DNA of 64,000 nucleotides from an uncultured Robiginitomaculum sp. (GCA_938010385.1 CALLVD010000024.1:23132-87131), one strand, 5' to 3'. Shown: positions 26,306-34,561, counted from the first letter of the stretch. Program-made: numbers and translations. The notes: generated by a model from the letters alone, not told the origin.

Positions 26306-26757
26306 TATGTGGAGCCTTCTATGCGGGCTTCGAAAGAATCGCGCAGGGTGACGCGGCCGGGTACAATGGCGTTCACAAACCCAAACCCCCGATATTCGAG
26401 GGCGGACGACACTTTGACAACGCGGATATTATTGCCGCGATAATTGCCGCCGCTATTTACCACAGTTTTGTAGGCGATGGTAATATCGCTCGTCGTCCAG
26501 TTCGGAAGCTTGGCTGTGCCTCCGGACATTTCCCCGGTCACGGCGAGGTTTTTGGCGCGGCTCTCAAGCGCGCTCGGCGCGCCGGCGCGGGCCAGATAGG
26601 TGCCGGCATTGGTCAGGCTTGATTGCATTTTGTGATGAGAAATCAGCAGGTTTGAATAATCCGCTGCGCCCATGCCCAAAAGGATCAGGAAAGGCAGGGC
26701 GAGCCCGGCCTCTACGCTGATGCTTGCGCGCGTGTCCTGTCGTAATCGGCGCAGCAT
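26305..26757 (-). CDS. TadE/TadF-family pseudopilin-like protein
   Basis: The protein has 150 residues. DTRASISVEAGLALPFLILLGMGAADYSNLLISHH is the TadE-type hydrophobic N-terminal helix with the conserved Glu and Asp. The rest (THL-rich region ending YRGFGFVNAIVPGRVTLRDSFEARIEGS) is typical of TadE/TadF minor pilin-like proteins. It shares stop and start bases with its neighbours, so it is co-translated. It is likely one of the minor components of the pilus. Confidence 0.88.
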   Translation of the reverse strand: MLRRLRQDTRASISVEAGLALPFLILLGMGAADYSNLLISHHKMQSSLTNAGTYLARAGAPSALESRAKNLAVTGEMSGGTAKLPNWTTSDITIAYKTVVNSGGNYRGNNIRVVKVSSALEYRGFGFVNAIVPGRVTLRDSFEARIEGST

Positions 26758-28298
26758 TACCGCGCCATCGCGACGGTATCGCGTGCCAGCGTGCTGTCGC
26801 CTTTAACCGTGCCGATCATTTCGCCGTAAAATCCGCCGCTGTCCTGTCCGTTGCCGCGCGTCATCGGCTCGGTGATAAAGACGTCAATAAAGGCTTCGGC
26901 CGGAACGCGCTCGCGCGAATTACCGCTGATGTCATAATTGGCGGCCAGTTCGCCGCAGTTTAAAACGGCGACGGAAATGACCCGCCTGTCCACATCCCCG
27001 GTGTAAGCGCCCAGCGTGTGACAGGTCGGCAGGCCTTCTTCCGGCGTATGCGAATTATTGCCGTAAGTCAGCGCGCCCGGAACGTAATTATTATCAATTT
27101 CCCAGCGATATAAATCATAGCGCGAGGGCGGGGTTGACGGCGTGACTGTGCGCGAGGCGTAATTAAGGTGATAGGTCGTGCCGGCAATGCGGATGGCGCG
27201 CATGCGGTTATGATTGATCTCCATATAGGTCAGGAAATCCCAATTGCCGCCGCCCATATTGCCGGCAAGACTTGTGCAGGTTCCGTTTTCAAAACAGTTA
27301 TCGCGCGGCATGGCAAATGCGTCGCTGTTTGGCTCCATATCGCAGGCGGCTGTTGTGCTGCTGCGCTTTTTATTGCGGCGTCCGGTCTGCTTCGGGCCGT
27401 ATCCTTTGACCACATTGGCGGCGGGCGCATAGTCGGGATTTGAAGAATATTCAGCCTTCTTGTAGCGGCCCTGATAAATATCAAAACGCACATTCACGGC
27501 ATCGGCCACAGAGCTGATACGGCCGGGCCGCAGCTTAACACCGTCGCTTTGAAAGCAGCTGTCGGTTTTGGCAATGGCAATTTGGTCGCGGATGATGTTC
27601 GCGCCGCTGACGCCTTTATCAGAATACGGATCTAAAAATCCGAACGCGCCGGGAGCGAAGTTGTCATTGCCCCCGCCCGGGGTCAAAAACCGGATTTGGC
27701 GGCGGCGTTCGGCCGGCGTTTCCAAGGCCTGATACAGACTCAGGCCTGTGCCTTCATAGGGGTTACAAACGAACACCGGCGCCGCGCCGCACACGCCGAA
27801 ACTGAAACCGGCCACGGCTTTGGCGTTCAGCGTGACAGAGGCAATGCCGCGCGACAGGTTTGGCGGAAAGATTGTGTCAATTTTTGTCGGGTTGACGGAC
27901 ACTTCAACATATTTGGCTTGGCGTGGATCCGTTGTGACAAGGTTTTGCCCGGCGTCTTCATACCCGTTCGCGGGCAGGTCTGTCAGAAAGCGCCGCGTGC
28001 CGATGGCCACTTGCTGCCGCGTGCCGGCATAGGATTGCTCATTACTGATCAACGAATCAATGGCCCGATTGGCGCGGGTAATGGAATCGCTGCGCCCGTC
28101 CAGCTCCGCCGCGCCCGCGCGGGCATAGGCGTCAGAGGCGCGCTGTAATTGCTGGTCCAGATTTTGAACCCGGGCCACATCCACGGACAGGGCTGCCCCG
28201 CCCACCATGACCGGCGCGGTGACCGCTGCATAAATGGCGACGCCGCCAAAGCTGTCTCGCGAAAATCTTTTTAAAAGTCTCTCTATTGTCTTTTTCAT
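26757..28298 (-). CDS. TadG-related pilus assembly protein
   Basis: The protein has 513 residues. The N-terminus reads RFSRDSFGGVAIYAAVTAPVMVGGAALSVDVARVQNLDQQLQRASDAYARAGAAELDGR, the standard TadG/TadE-like anchor (TM about 18-38). The large exported part has many cysteines (for example VCGAAPVFVCNPYEG, DNCFENGTC) and no obvious von Willebrand domain, which is found in some TadG proteins. It is the largest of three consecutive pseudopilin-like genes. Its role in Tad biogenesis is expected but not defined. Confidence 0.85.
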   Translation of the reverse strand: MKKTIERLLKRFSRDSFGGVAIYAAVTAPVMVGGAALSVDVARVQNLDQQLQRASDAYARAGAAELDGRSDSITRANRAIDSLISNEQSYAGTRQQVAIGTRRFLTDLPANGYEDAGQNLVTTDPRQAKYVEVSVNPTKIDTIFPPNLSRGIASVTLNAKAVAGFSFGVCGAAPVFVCNPYEGTGLSLYQALETPAERRRQIRFLTPGGGNDNFAPGAFGFLDPYSDKGVSGANIIRDQIAIAKTDSCFQSDGVKLRPGRISSVADAVNVRFDIYQGRYKKAEYSSNPDYAPAANVVKGYGPKQTGRRNKKRSSTTAACDMEPNSDAFAMPRDNCFENGTCTSLAGNMGGGNWDFLTYMEINHNRMRAIRIAGTTYHLNYASRTVTPSTPPSRYDLYRWEIDNNYVPGALTYGNNSHTPEEGLPTCHTLGAYTGDVDRRVISVAVLNCGELAANYDISGNSRERVPAEAFIDVFITEPMTRGNGQDSGGFYGEMIGTVKGDSTLARDTVAMAR

Positions 28299-28330
28299 TT
28301 TATCCCGTTTCGGCCCCCGCCAAATTTGCC

Positions 28331-28579
28331 CTATTGCGTTCCCGTTTTTTTAGGCGGCTTAATTGTATCCGTTCGGTATCGCTTTCGCGCCGCATCGCGC
28401 AGGGCGCGGTCTTGCGGAATATTGCGGTCGGCTTTCTGCGCCTGCGGCGGCGTAATGGCTTGCGCCGCGATATTGGTTTTGACCGCCGTATGAGCGGCGC
28501 TCGGCATGGCCGCTTGCGCGCTTACGCATCCGGTGAGTGTCAGGGCCGCTGCGGCGACAGATAGGTGTAAAAATCTCAT
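28331..28579 (-). CDS. Small lipoprotein in the Tad operon (at the CpaD position)
   Basis: The protein has 82 residues. Its lipoprotein signal is MRFLHLSVAAAALTLTGC (lipobox LTGC, Cys18). The mature part is only about 65 residues, polar and basic, ending in KPPKKTGTQ. It lies between cpaC and the TadG-like gene, where other alphas encode CpaD, a larger lipoprotein (about 200 residues). I recognise no CpaD motif. It may be a reduced pilotin-like partner of the secretin. Homology is not evident. Confidence 0.7.
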   Translation of the reverse strand: MRFLHLSVAAAALTLTGCVSAQAAMPSAAHTAVKTNIAAQAITPPQAQKADRNIPQDRALRDAARKRYRTDTIKPPKKTGTQ

Positions 28580-28588
28580 GACGCGCTC

Positions 28589-29938
28589 CTATTGAAAAAC
28601 ATGGCCGTAGCTGCCGGTCAGCCCGCCGCCGGCCGGCGCGCCTTCCAGCGCTCCCAGTAAAAACTTAGACCCTTCCGACGGAAGTGTGACGCCGTCCAGC
28701 GGCGTGGCCAGATCGGATATATCCGAGGCCGGCGCGACCAGGCGCGGCGTGATTAAAATCACCAGCTCTGTTTCATTTTTCGTATAGCGCGTGGATCGAA
28801 ACAGGCTGCCGAGAATTGGCACATCACCCAGCCACGGCACTTGCGCGGTAGAATCTGAGCTTGTGTTTTGCAGCAGTCCGGCAATAGCAAAGCTTTGATC
28901 ATTGCGCAGCTCGACCGTTGTATCGGCGCGGCGCACGGTCAGGGCCGGCACTTCTATGCCGCCAATCCGCACGCTGCGCGCCGGGTCTAACTGACTGACT
29001 TCCGGGCTGACTTTTAAATTAATGACGCCCTCATCCAGCACGGTCGGCGTAAAGGCGAGGCCGACGCCGAATTGGCGAAACTGAATGCCGATTTGGCCGT
29101 CATCGCCGGGCACCGGGACCGGAAATTCGCCGCCCGCCAGAAAGCTGGCCGTCTCACCGGACATAGCGACAAGGTTGGGCTCGGCCAGCGTGCGGACCAC
29201 ACCTTTTTGCTCCAGCGCGTCAATGGCGACGTCGATGTTATAAAGACCGGAGGCAGCATTGACCAAGGCCTGACCGAAACCGCCGCCCGCATTGGTTAAG
29301 CCGCCGCCCGCCTGAAAACTGCCTGTGCCGGACAGGGTTCCGTCAGGGCTGTTGACCAGCAGGCCGATGCCCAGACCTTTAACCGCGTCGCGGGAGGCTT
29401 CGACAAAGCGCACTTCTAAAAGAACCTGATGGCTGTCTTTGATGATCAGGCCATTGGTGACGTCATTGGGGGCGTAACGCTGCGCGATTTTCACCGCGCG
29501 CTCGGCGACCGGAGCGCCTGACACTTTGCCGGACAGATAAATCCCGCCGGCCATGGGACGCACTTCGATGCGCTCGCCGGGGAAGGTCTCAAATAAAGAT
29601 TTCTTCAGCGCGGCCACGTCATAGCCGACACTGACATCGACAATATCAATCAGGCGCTTTTGATTATCATAGAGCATGATATTGGTTTTGCCGCTTGTCT
29701 TGCCCATCAGGTGAAAAGACCGGTCGGTCAGCACGACCACATCCGCCACGCCGGCGTCAGCAACCATAATGTCGGAAAAGGATTTATCCGTGCGCATGAC
29801 GACCGGCGCGCCGGTGGTGATGTCGGCTTGTGTGCGCGCGCCGCTTGGCGCGGTTTCAATCCACGACTTTGCCATAGCGGGAGCCGCCGTCAGGCAGGCG
29901 GCTGTCAAAAGCAGGGCGGGTAAGAATTTGCGGGTCAT
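28589..29938 (-). CDS. cpaC: Tad outer-membrane secretin CpaC/RcpA
   Basis: The protein has 449 residues: a signal peptide (MTRKFLPALLLTAACLTAAPAMA), an N-terminal pilus-assembly domain (KSFSDIMVADAGVADVVVLTDRSFHLMGKTSGKTNIMLYD) and a BON-like part (IYLSGKVSGAPVAERAVKIA). The secretin domain follows: VLLEVRFVEASRDAVKGLGIG, TLAEPNLVAMSGETASFLAGGEFPVPV and LVILITPRLVAP. It forms the pore through which the pilus exits. It lies 3 bp after cpaB. Confidence 0.96.
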   Translation of the reverse strand: MTRKFLPALLLTAACLTAAPAMAKSWIETAPSGARTQADITTGAPVVMRTDKSFSDIMVADAGVADVVVLTDRSFHLMGKTSGKTNIMLYDNQKRLIDIVDVSVGYDVAALKKSLFETFPGERIEVRPMAGGIYLSGKVSGAPVAERAVKIAQRYAPNDVTNGLIIKDSHQVLLEVRFVEASRDAVKGLGIGLLVNSPDGTLSGTGSFQAGGGLTNAGGGFGQALVNAASGLYNIDVAIDALEQKGVVRTLAEPNLVAMSGETASFLAGGEFPVPVPGDDGQIGIQFRQFGVGLAFTPTVLDEGVINLKVSPEVSQLDPARSVRIGGIEVPALTVRRADTTVELRNDQSFAIAGLLQNTSSDSTAQVPWLGDVPILGSLFRSTRYTKNETELVILITPRLVAPASDISDLATPLDGVTLPSEGSKFLLGALEGAPAGGGLTGSYGHVFQ

Positions 29939-29941
29939 GAT

Positions 29942-30907
29942 TTATCCTTTCGCGCCGCCGGCCATTTGGGGCGCGGCCGATTGACGTCCGATGACTTCTT
30001 TGCGAACGCTGACGCTCTCGCGCTCGCCGCTGCGGATGATATTGACTTTGGCGGTTGGCACGCCGGCGGCCGGCGCGGGCAGGGCATCGGCCTTTTTAAC
30101 CGCCGGCCGTTTGTAATAATTGCGCGTGGGCGCATGGGCCGTTTGCGCGCGCATCAGGCTTTTCTCCGTCAGGCTTGCCACCGGCGTAATGACCGTCTCG
30201 CCGCTCTGGCGCAGGGTCAAAGACAGGGAGCCGATATCCATAGCCAGCACTAATTTTTGCGCGTCAGCCGGAATCACTTCCAGCGTTACCGTGCCGACGA
30301 CCTGAACATCAGCAGCGGTTTGGTCGGCGTTTTGGTCCGCGCCCAGCACTTTGATGTTTTGCAAAATAATATCTGACGTCAGCTTGCGGGCCTGATCTCC
30401 GGTCGCTGTATCGCGGGTCAGGATGACGTCCACATGATCGCCCGGCAGGACAAATCCGGCCACGCCGGCCACGGCATTGACGCGAATAGAGGCCGCGCGG
30501 TAGCCCTCTTTAATCATGGCAGACAAAGATCCGCGTCCGCCCGGCCCGCTGATTTTATTATCCAGCACCGGCTCATTGGCGCGCACAGCGGTCAGGACAA
30601 CGGCCGGCGCTTGCGCATCGCCGAGCATAAATGAAAAGCTTGAAAAGCTTCCGGCCGGCACGGCATCTACGGGCATATCGACAATGCGCAAATTTTGCGG
30701 ATCCAGCCGGTCGCCGAAATTAAGATCAATATCGGCGACAACCACAGGCACTGTGTTTACGCTCGCCGGCGCCGTCAAAGCCGGTCCGGACGGCGCGCCG
30801 GCATAGCGGGCCGAGACAGCATCGTTAATCCATCCGCGCGCCAAAATAATTGACATAACGCCGAAGGCGGCAGACGCCCCTAAAGTGACTAATGTATTGA
30901 TTCGCAT
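29942..30907 (-). CDS. cpaB: Tad pilus assembly protein CpaB/RcpC
   Basis: The protein has 321 residues with an N-terminal TM (LVTLGASAAFGVMSIILARGWI). An SAF-type domain follows (VPVVVADIDLNFGDRLDPQNLRIVDMP), then an RcpC domain (GYRAASIRVNAVAGVAGFVLPGDHVDVILTRD and ILQNIKVLGAD). CpaB supports secretin assembly. It is the first gene of the Tad operon. The upstream gap contains TTAACAGAAAGTAAA (30974-30988), one base off a full CtrA-type box, which would fit the CtrA control of pilus genes known from Caulobacter. Confidence 0.94.
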   Translation of the reverse strand: MRINTLVTLGASAAFGVMSIILARGWINDAVSARYAGAPSGPALTAPASVNTVPVVVADIDLNFGDRLDPQNLRIVDMPVDAVPAGSFSSFSFMLGDAQAPAVVLTAVRANEPVLDNKISGPGGRGSLSAMIKEGYRAASIRVNAVAGVAGFVLPGDHVDVILTRDTATGDQARKLTSDIILQNIKVLGADQNADQTAADVQVVGTVTLEVIPADAQKLVLAMDIGSLSLTLRQSGETVITPVASLTEKSLMRAQTAHAPTRNYYKRPAVKKADALPAPAAGVPTAKVNIIRSGERESVSVRKEVIGRQSAAPQMAGGAKG

Positions 30908-31053
30908 GACACCCCTATCTCATTTCAGGCAACCCTGACATGGAAGGATTAAAGGCGGCGTTTAGGAATTGTCTTAACAGAAAGTAAATTTTGCAGCCGC
31001 TTGGCTTGGCCTGTTTTTAAAATTTTAAAGATTTCAGCGTATGGCTTTCGCGT

Positions 31054-31689
31054 ATGATGACGCGATTTATTTTTGGCCCGATTGCCGGCGGCCTTCTGCT
31101 CTTTGGCGCGGCGGGGCCGCAGGCTTATGCCTCACAAGATGACGGGCCGCTGCGCGTCTTCGGCCTGTCTGTCGGACAAAGCGCGGCTGATATCGCGCCG
31201 GCCCTGTCCGAAACGCCGTTTAAGCCGGCCGAGCGCGAAGCGCGAAAAGAAAAGACGCGCAGCGCTTCGCTGAAACAATCACGGTTTGTCACCGACGCCG
31301 GCGACGCTCTGGTTTTTGATATTGCCGCGCGAAACGGCGGCTTTACCCAGGGCCGCATTATCGGACTGAATTACGCCCCGGTGCGCGCCGATGACGGCAT
31401 AGCGCTGGAGAAAAAGCTGCGCGCGAAATTCGGAAAACCGCTCGTCGGTCACGATTTGGGTAATGACAGCCATCTTTATGTGTGGGAGCAGCCCGCACCC
31501 GAACAAAGCCGCGATTTCGGCGCGCTTTTGACTGTCAGTCTTGAGACCGGAGAGACGTCTGTTCTTAAGATCAGCCAATTCAGCCGTCCGGCCGCCTTGT
31601 CCGGGACAGTCGCTGCGCCGGTTCGCCGGGCCGCAGGACGCAAGCAGGCCGGAGCCGCAAAAGGGGGTTTTGCGGGCCCTGTTGACTGA
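31054..31689 (+). CDS. Hypothetical exported protein
   Basis: The protein has 211 residues. A signal peptide is visible (MTRFIFGPIAGGLLLFGAAGPQAYA). The mature part is mixed charged, with GLSVGQSAADIAPALSETPF suggesting a small globular domain and AKFGKPLVGHDLGNDSHLYVWEQP later on. I do not recognise a family. The last ~30 residues are Ala/Arg/Gly-rich. It diverges from cpaB and precedes the DUF11-like gene at 31762. The first of two in-frame ATGs is used; the second (31057) is equally possible. Confidence 0.65.
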   Translation: MMTRFIFGPIAGGLLLFGAAGPQAYASQDDGPLRVFGLSVGQSAADIAPALSETPFKPAEREARKEKTRSASLKQSRFVTDAGDALVFDIAARNGGFTQGRIIGLNYAPVRADDGIALEKKLRAKFGKPLVGHDLGNDSHLYVWEQPAPEQSRDFGALLTVSLETGETSVLKISQFSRPAALSGTVAAPVRRAAGRKQAGAAKGGFAGPVD

Positions 31690-31761
31690 CTCATTCGCAG
31701 CTCCGGTCATACAAAATTAAGACTGCTCTTTTAGCCTGACGGCATCTTAAAGGAGCCTATT

Positions 31762-32238
31762 ATGTTTCGATCACTGACATTGACGGCGGCGATTGCCGCG
31801 ATGAGCTTTGGCGCAGCTGCCTCAGCGCTGACCGCCGAGCAAAAAGTTTATAAAGAGGTCCGCACGCAGACGCCGACCGGAGAGGTTAAGCTGACGCGCG
31901 AGGCGGCCAAATTGGTCACGCCGGGCGAAAATGTTATCTACGCCTTGGAGTTTAAAAACGATAAGGCCGAGCCGGCAGGTGACATTGTCCTGACCATGCC
32001 GATTCCGAAAGATGTAGCTTATATTGAGGGCTCTGCTGAGACGCAGCTGGCCTCTCTGACCTATTCTGCTGACAATGGCGACAGTTTTTCATCACGGGAG
32101 TCTGTCATGACAATCGATAATGACGGGAGCTTGCGCCCGGCCAAGCCTGAAGAGCTGACCCATATTCGCTGGAGCGTATCCGAAGAGATCGCGCCGAATG
32201 CCGGCGGCGAGCTGTCGTTTAAGGGCCGCCTTAAATAA
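31762..32238 (+). CDS. Small exported DUF11-like protein
   Basis: The protein has 158 residues. Start ATG 31762 follows AAAGGAG. A signal peptide (MFRSLTLTAAIAAMSFGAAASA) precedes a single beta-sandwich of DUF11 type (VTPGENVIYALEFKNDKAEPAGDIVLTMPIPKDVAYIEGSAE, then ITHIRWSVSEEIAPNAGGELSFKGRL-like). DUF11 domains are found in surface proteins of many bacteria. It is the first of four DUF11-bearing genes over 10 kb. An intrinsic terminator (32263-32297) ends it. Confidence 0.78.
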   Translation: MFRSLTLTAAIAAMSFGAAASALTAEQKVYKEVRTQTPTGEVKLTREAAKLVTPGENVIYALEFKNDKAEPAGDIVLTMPIPKDVAYIEGSAETQLASLTYSADNGDSFSSRESVMTIDNDGSLRPAKPEELTHIRWSVSEEIAPNAGGELSFKGRLK

Positions 32239-32262
32239 GGTCCTTTAAAGTTTAAAATATTC

Positions 32263-32297
32263 AGCCCGGCGCCGGTTTTCCCGCGCCGGGCTTTTTT
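32263..32297 (+). terminator. Intrinsic terminator after the 31762 gene
   Basis: AGCCCGGCGC and GCGCCGGGCT form a perfect 10-bp stem around a 10-base loop and are followed by six T. Confidence 0.92.
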
Positions 32298-32661
32298 GTG
32301 CCCGGCCCTTGGCGCGCAGAAAGAAAGCGTGTTGAGCCGGCTAAGGCCGCAGCTTAAAACCCCGCCCTTTTATTCACGGCTGATATGCGCGATCACAGAA
32401 GCGTCGGCGCCGGCCGTTTGGAGGCCGATTAAAGGCGGAAGCTTTTCGCTGCGCCGACTTAATTGTTTTAAAACTTTGACCGATCTGAATTTCAAAGCTT
32501 GCCTGCATTCAGCGTTTTTGCGGACCTGCGCCCTTTCATTGCGCAAGCGGAGATCCGGCGGGCAAAAAGAATTTTGCGCCCTGAGAATCGCTCGGCGTAA
32601 ACAGTCTCCTTTTGGCACAGAATTGTTTATGGTAAATTGCGTCTTGCAAAGACTTAAAGGC

Positions 32662-32676
32662 TTAAGGCAGGGTTAA
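32662..32676. promoter_or_regulatory. CtrA-type box TTAA-N7-TTAA
   Basis: The sequence TTAAGGCAGGGTTAA matches the full CtrA recognition pattern with the correct 7-base spacing. The call depends on the host having CtrA, which is likely but not shown here. Confidence 0.45.
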
Positions 32677-32785
32677 GGGTGCTGAAGATTGCGTTAACAG
32701 CCTATGCCCGCGTTAAGATTGCGGTCTTTATTAATTAAGATTTTCCGATTGAAAATCTGTAAAAAAGTGCGTCCCTGCGCGGTCT

Positions 32786-32800
32786 TTAACCGGTTTTTAA
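32786..32800. promoter_or_regulatory. CtrA-type box TTAA-N7-TTAA
   Basis: The sequence TTAACCGGTTTTTAA has the same pattern 124 bp from the previous box. In AT-rich DNA a chance match is possible, so confidence is moderate. Confidence 0.45.
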
Positions 32801-32863
32801 TTAACCTTATCAAATCTTAACGCACTTATTTTTGCTATAAGTTTATTAACCGTAAAATTTGAC

Positions 32864-32891
32864 GCGCAGCGGTAAAGGCTGCGCATTTTTT
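32864..32891 (+). terminator. Orphan intrinsic terminator
   Basis: GCGCAGC-GGTAAAG-GCTGCGC is a 7-bp stem with a 7-base loop, followed by A and six T. No plus-strand gene lies directly upstream: the last one has its own terminator 570 bp before. It may therefore end an unannotated transcript. Confidence 0.75.
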
Positions 32892-33185
32892 AAATTTGCG
32901 CGCTCTCACAAAGATTTTAAACGGCCGCAAATTGCAGGCTTTATTGCCACGCAAAGAGGACGCGGCGGCCTAAGCGTTTAAACGCAAAAGAGTTTTTACA
33001 AACGGCGCGCGCGGACGGCGAGTTTCAGTATGGCGCAGTTTACGTCTTGTTAGGTAATATTTAAAACGGCTTGCTAACCGCAAGTCAGAGTTTTGCGTGA
33101 CAGCGCTTTTTTTAGTCGCTAGCAAACTGCGAGAGAGACGGATCCCCCCATCCTGATACAGTCTTGTGAATTCGGCCGGTTTTAA

Positions 33186-33223
33186 CGGGCGGTTTACATG
33201 TTTATTTTCAAACCGCCTGTTTT
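33186..33223 (+). repeat. Hairpin upstream of the DUF11 surface gene
   Basis: CGGGCGGTTT and AAACCGCCTG pair over 10 positions (one G-U) around a 14-base loop, then TTTT. It resembles a terminator or leader hairpin about 100 bp before the gene at 33323. A palindrome GGGTTTAAACCC follows at 33229-33240. Confidence 0.6.
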
Positions 33224-33322
33224 GCAGGGGGTTTAAACCCTCTGTTTACCACGCTTGTTTGAGCTTGCTTAAACCCTTTTTGCTACATTTTTCCTCATCA
33301 CTAATGAAGGAAAGTAAGTGTA

Positions 33323-34510
33323 ATGGGAAATTTATCTAAACTCACGAAAGTACTGCTGGGCGCGTCTGCCTTGGCCGTATTTTCTGCAGGCACGGCTCAC
33401 GCCGAAGGCACTGCAGCGGGAACAAATGTGCAAAACACATTTACCCTGGAATACACCGTCGGCACAACGCCGCAGCCGGTCATTAATACGGACCCGGCCT
33501 GTGTGGCATCAGCGACAACGAACTGTACGAACTCACCGACAAACTTTACGGTTGACCGTTTGATCGATTTGACGGTTGTCAGCAATGGCGACACGACAGT
33601 TGTTCCGGGCGCGCAAGACCAAGAGCTTGTGTTTGCTTTGACAAACGAAGGTAACGATGTTCAGGACTACACACTTGACCTGGTTAACGAAGCCGGCGAT
33701 GACTTTGATACAACAGGCCTGACAATCACATATTACTTTGATGATGGCGTTGCAGGTTTCGGCCCGGGCGATATCGCAGGCACAGCCTATACCTATACAC
33801 CGGGCTCCGGCGTTAACACGGAAACAATCTCTCCGACCGGAAGTATTGATCCTGCGGCGACGTCACCGATTGTTTGGGTTGTTGTAAGCTCTGACGTCCC
33901 GACAACAGCGGCTGATCCTGCTGTTATCGATTTGGCTGAAGCTGACATCACATTGATCGCTGATACGGCCAATGACGGCACAACAGGCGCGACGGCTGTA
34001 TTGGCTGTTGCGGATACAGGCGGTAACACGCTGACAGGCGCGGCTGAAAACGTCCTTGCCGATATCGACTCCGACGGTGCAGGCACAAATGACGGTGCAA
34101 ATGACGGTAGCTTCGCAGCCACCGGTACTTATATCGTTGCTGACCCTGATCTTGACGCTGTTAAGACAGTTTCTGTCTTTGCACAGGATGACACAAATTG
34201 CGGAACTATTCCGGGCACACCTGTTGCAGGCGCTCTGGCTATTCCGGGTGCATGTGTTGAGTATGTGATTACGGTCACAAACAACGGTTCAAATGCCGGT
34301 TCTAACGTCACTGATATCGACTTTGCCGATATCCTGCCAAGCGATCTGGAATTCGTCGCGGCTGACGTTACAACGTTTGACGCTGCTGATTTAACAGCCC
34401 CTGCGGCCAACACAGATTGTGATGCCGGCGCGTGTACAGTTGCTCTGACAGACGCTTCCCTTGACTTCGGTCAGGTCGGCACAGTCATCATCCGTGCTTT
34501 GGTGAAGTAA
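33323..34510 (+). CDS. Secreted DUF11-domain surface protein
   Basis: The protein has 395 residues. ATG 33323 follows AAGGAAAG. A signal peptide (about 27 residues, ending AGTAHA) is followed by an acidic Thr/Val/Asp-rich beta protein. The first half has a DUF11/CARDB-like repeat (TVVSNGDTTVVPGAQDQELVFALTNEGNDVQDYTLDLV). The C-terminal part has a full DUF11 unit (CVEYVITVTNNGSNAGSNVTDIDFADILPSDLEFV). Eight cysteines occur in close pairs. Codon choice (many ACA, GTT) and lower G+C differ from the genes around it, which may reflect very high expression or transfer. A major surface protein is an inference. Confidence 0.78.
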   Translation: MGNLSKLTKVLLGASALAVFSAGTAHAEGTAAGTNVQNTFTLEYTVGTTPQPVINTDPACVASATTNCTNSPTNFTVDRLIDLTVVSNGDTTVVPGAQDQELVFALTNEGNDVQDYTLDLVNEAGDDFDTTGLTITYYFDDGVAGFGPGDIAGTAYTYTPGSGVNTETISPTGSIDPAATSPIVWVVVSSDVPTTAADPAVIDLAEADITLIADTANDGTTGATAVLAVADTGGNTLTGAAENVLADIDSDGAGTNDGANDGSFAATGTYIVADPDLDAVKTVSVFAQDDTNCGTIPGTPVAGALAIPGACVEYVITVTNNGSNAGSNVTDIDFADILPSDLEFVAADVTTFDAADLTAPAANTDCDAGACTVALTDASLDFGQVGTVIIRALVK

Positions 34511-34528
34511 GCTTTACCTGAAAATATC

Positions 34529-34561
34529 TATCTGCGGCGGAGATGAATGCCGCCGCAGATA
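34529..34561 (+). repeat. Strong intercistronic hairpin
   Basis: TATCTGCGGCGG and CCGCCGCAGATA form a perfect 12-bp stem with a 9-base loop just after the 33323 gene. No T tract follows directly, so it more likely stabilises the upstream mRNA or partly terminates before the large gene. Confidence 0.75.

Larger units (their letters stand above)
32239..33322. other. Long AT-rich non-coding region
   Basis: This gap of about 1.08 kb is clearly richer in A+T than its neighbours. It contains two intrinsic terminators (32263-32297, 32864-32891), two CtrA-type boxes, a palindrome GCGTTTAAACGC (near 32975), a strong hairpin (33186-33223) and GGGTTTAAACCC (33229-33240). Listed ORFs 32296-32676 (+) and 32370-32618 (-) lack a convincing ribosome-binding site and look like composition artefacts. 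It is probably the promoter and regulatory region of the 33323 gene, and may encode a small RNA. Confidence 0.7.

Noticed and set aside
32296-32676. 126-codon ORF in the AT-rich gap (and the 82-codon ORF 32370-32618 on the other strand)
   Set aside because: No ribosome-binding site, composition looks non-coding, and the two frames overlap each other. The region has terminators and regulatory motifs instead.
32239-33322. Replication origin
   Set aside because: AT-rich with CtrA-type boxes, but I found no DnaA boxes (TTATCCACA type) and no neighbouring origin-linked genes.
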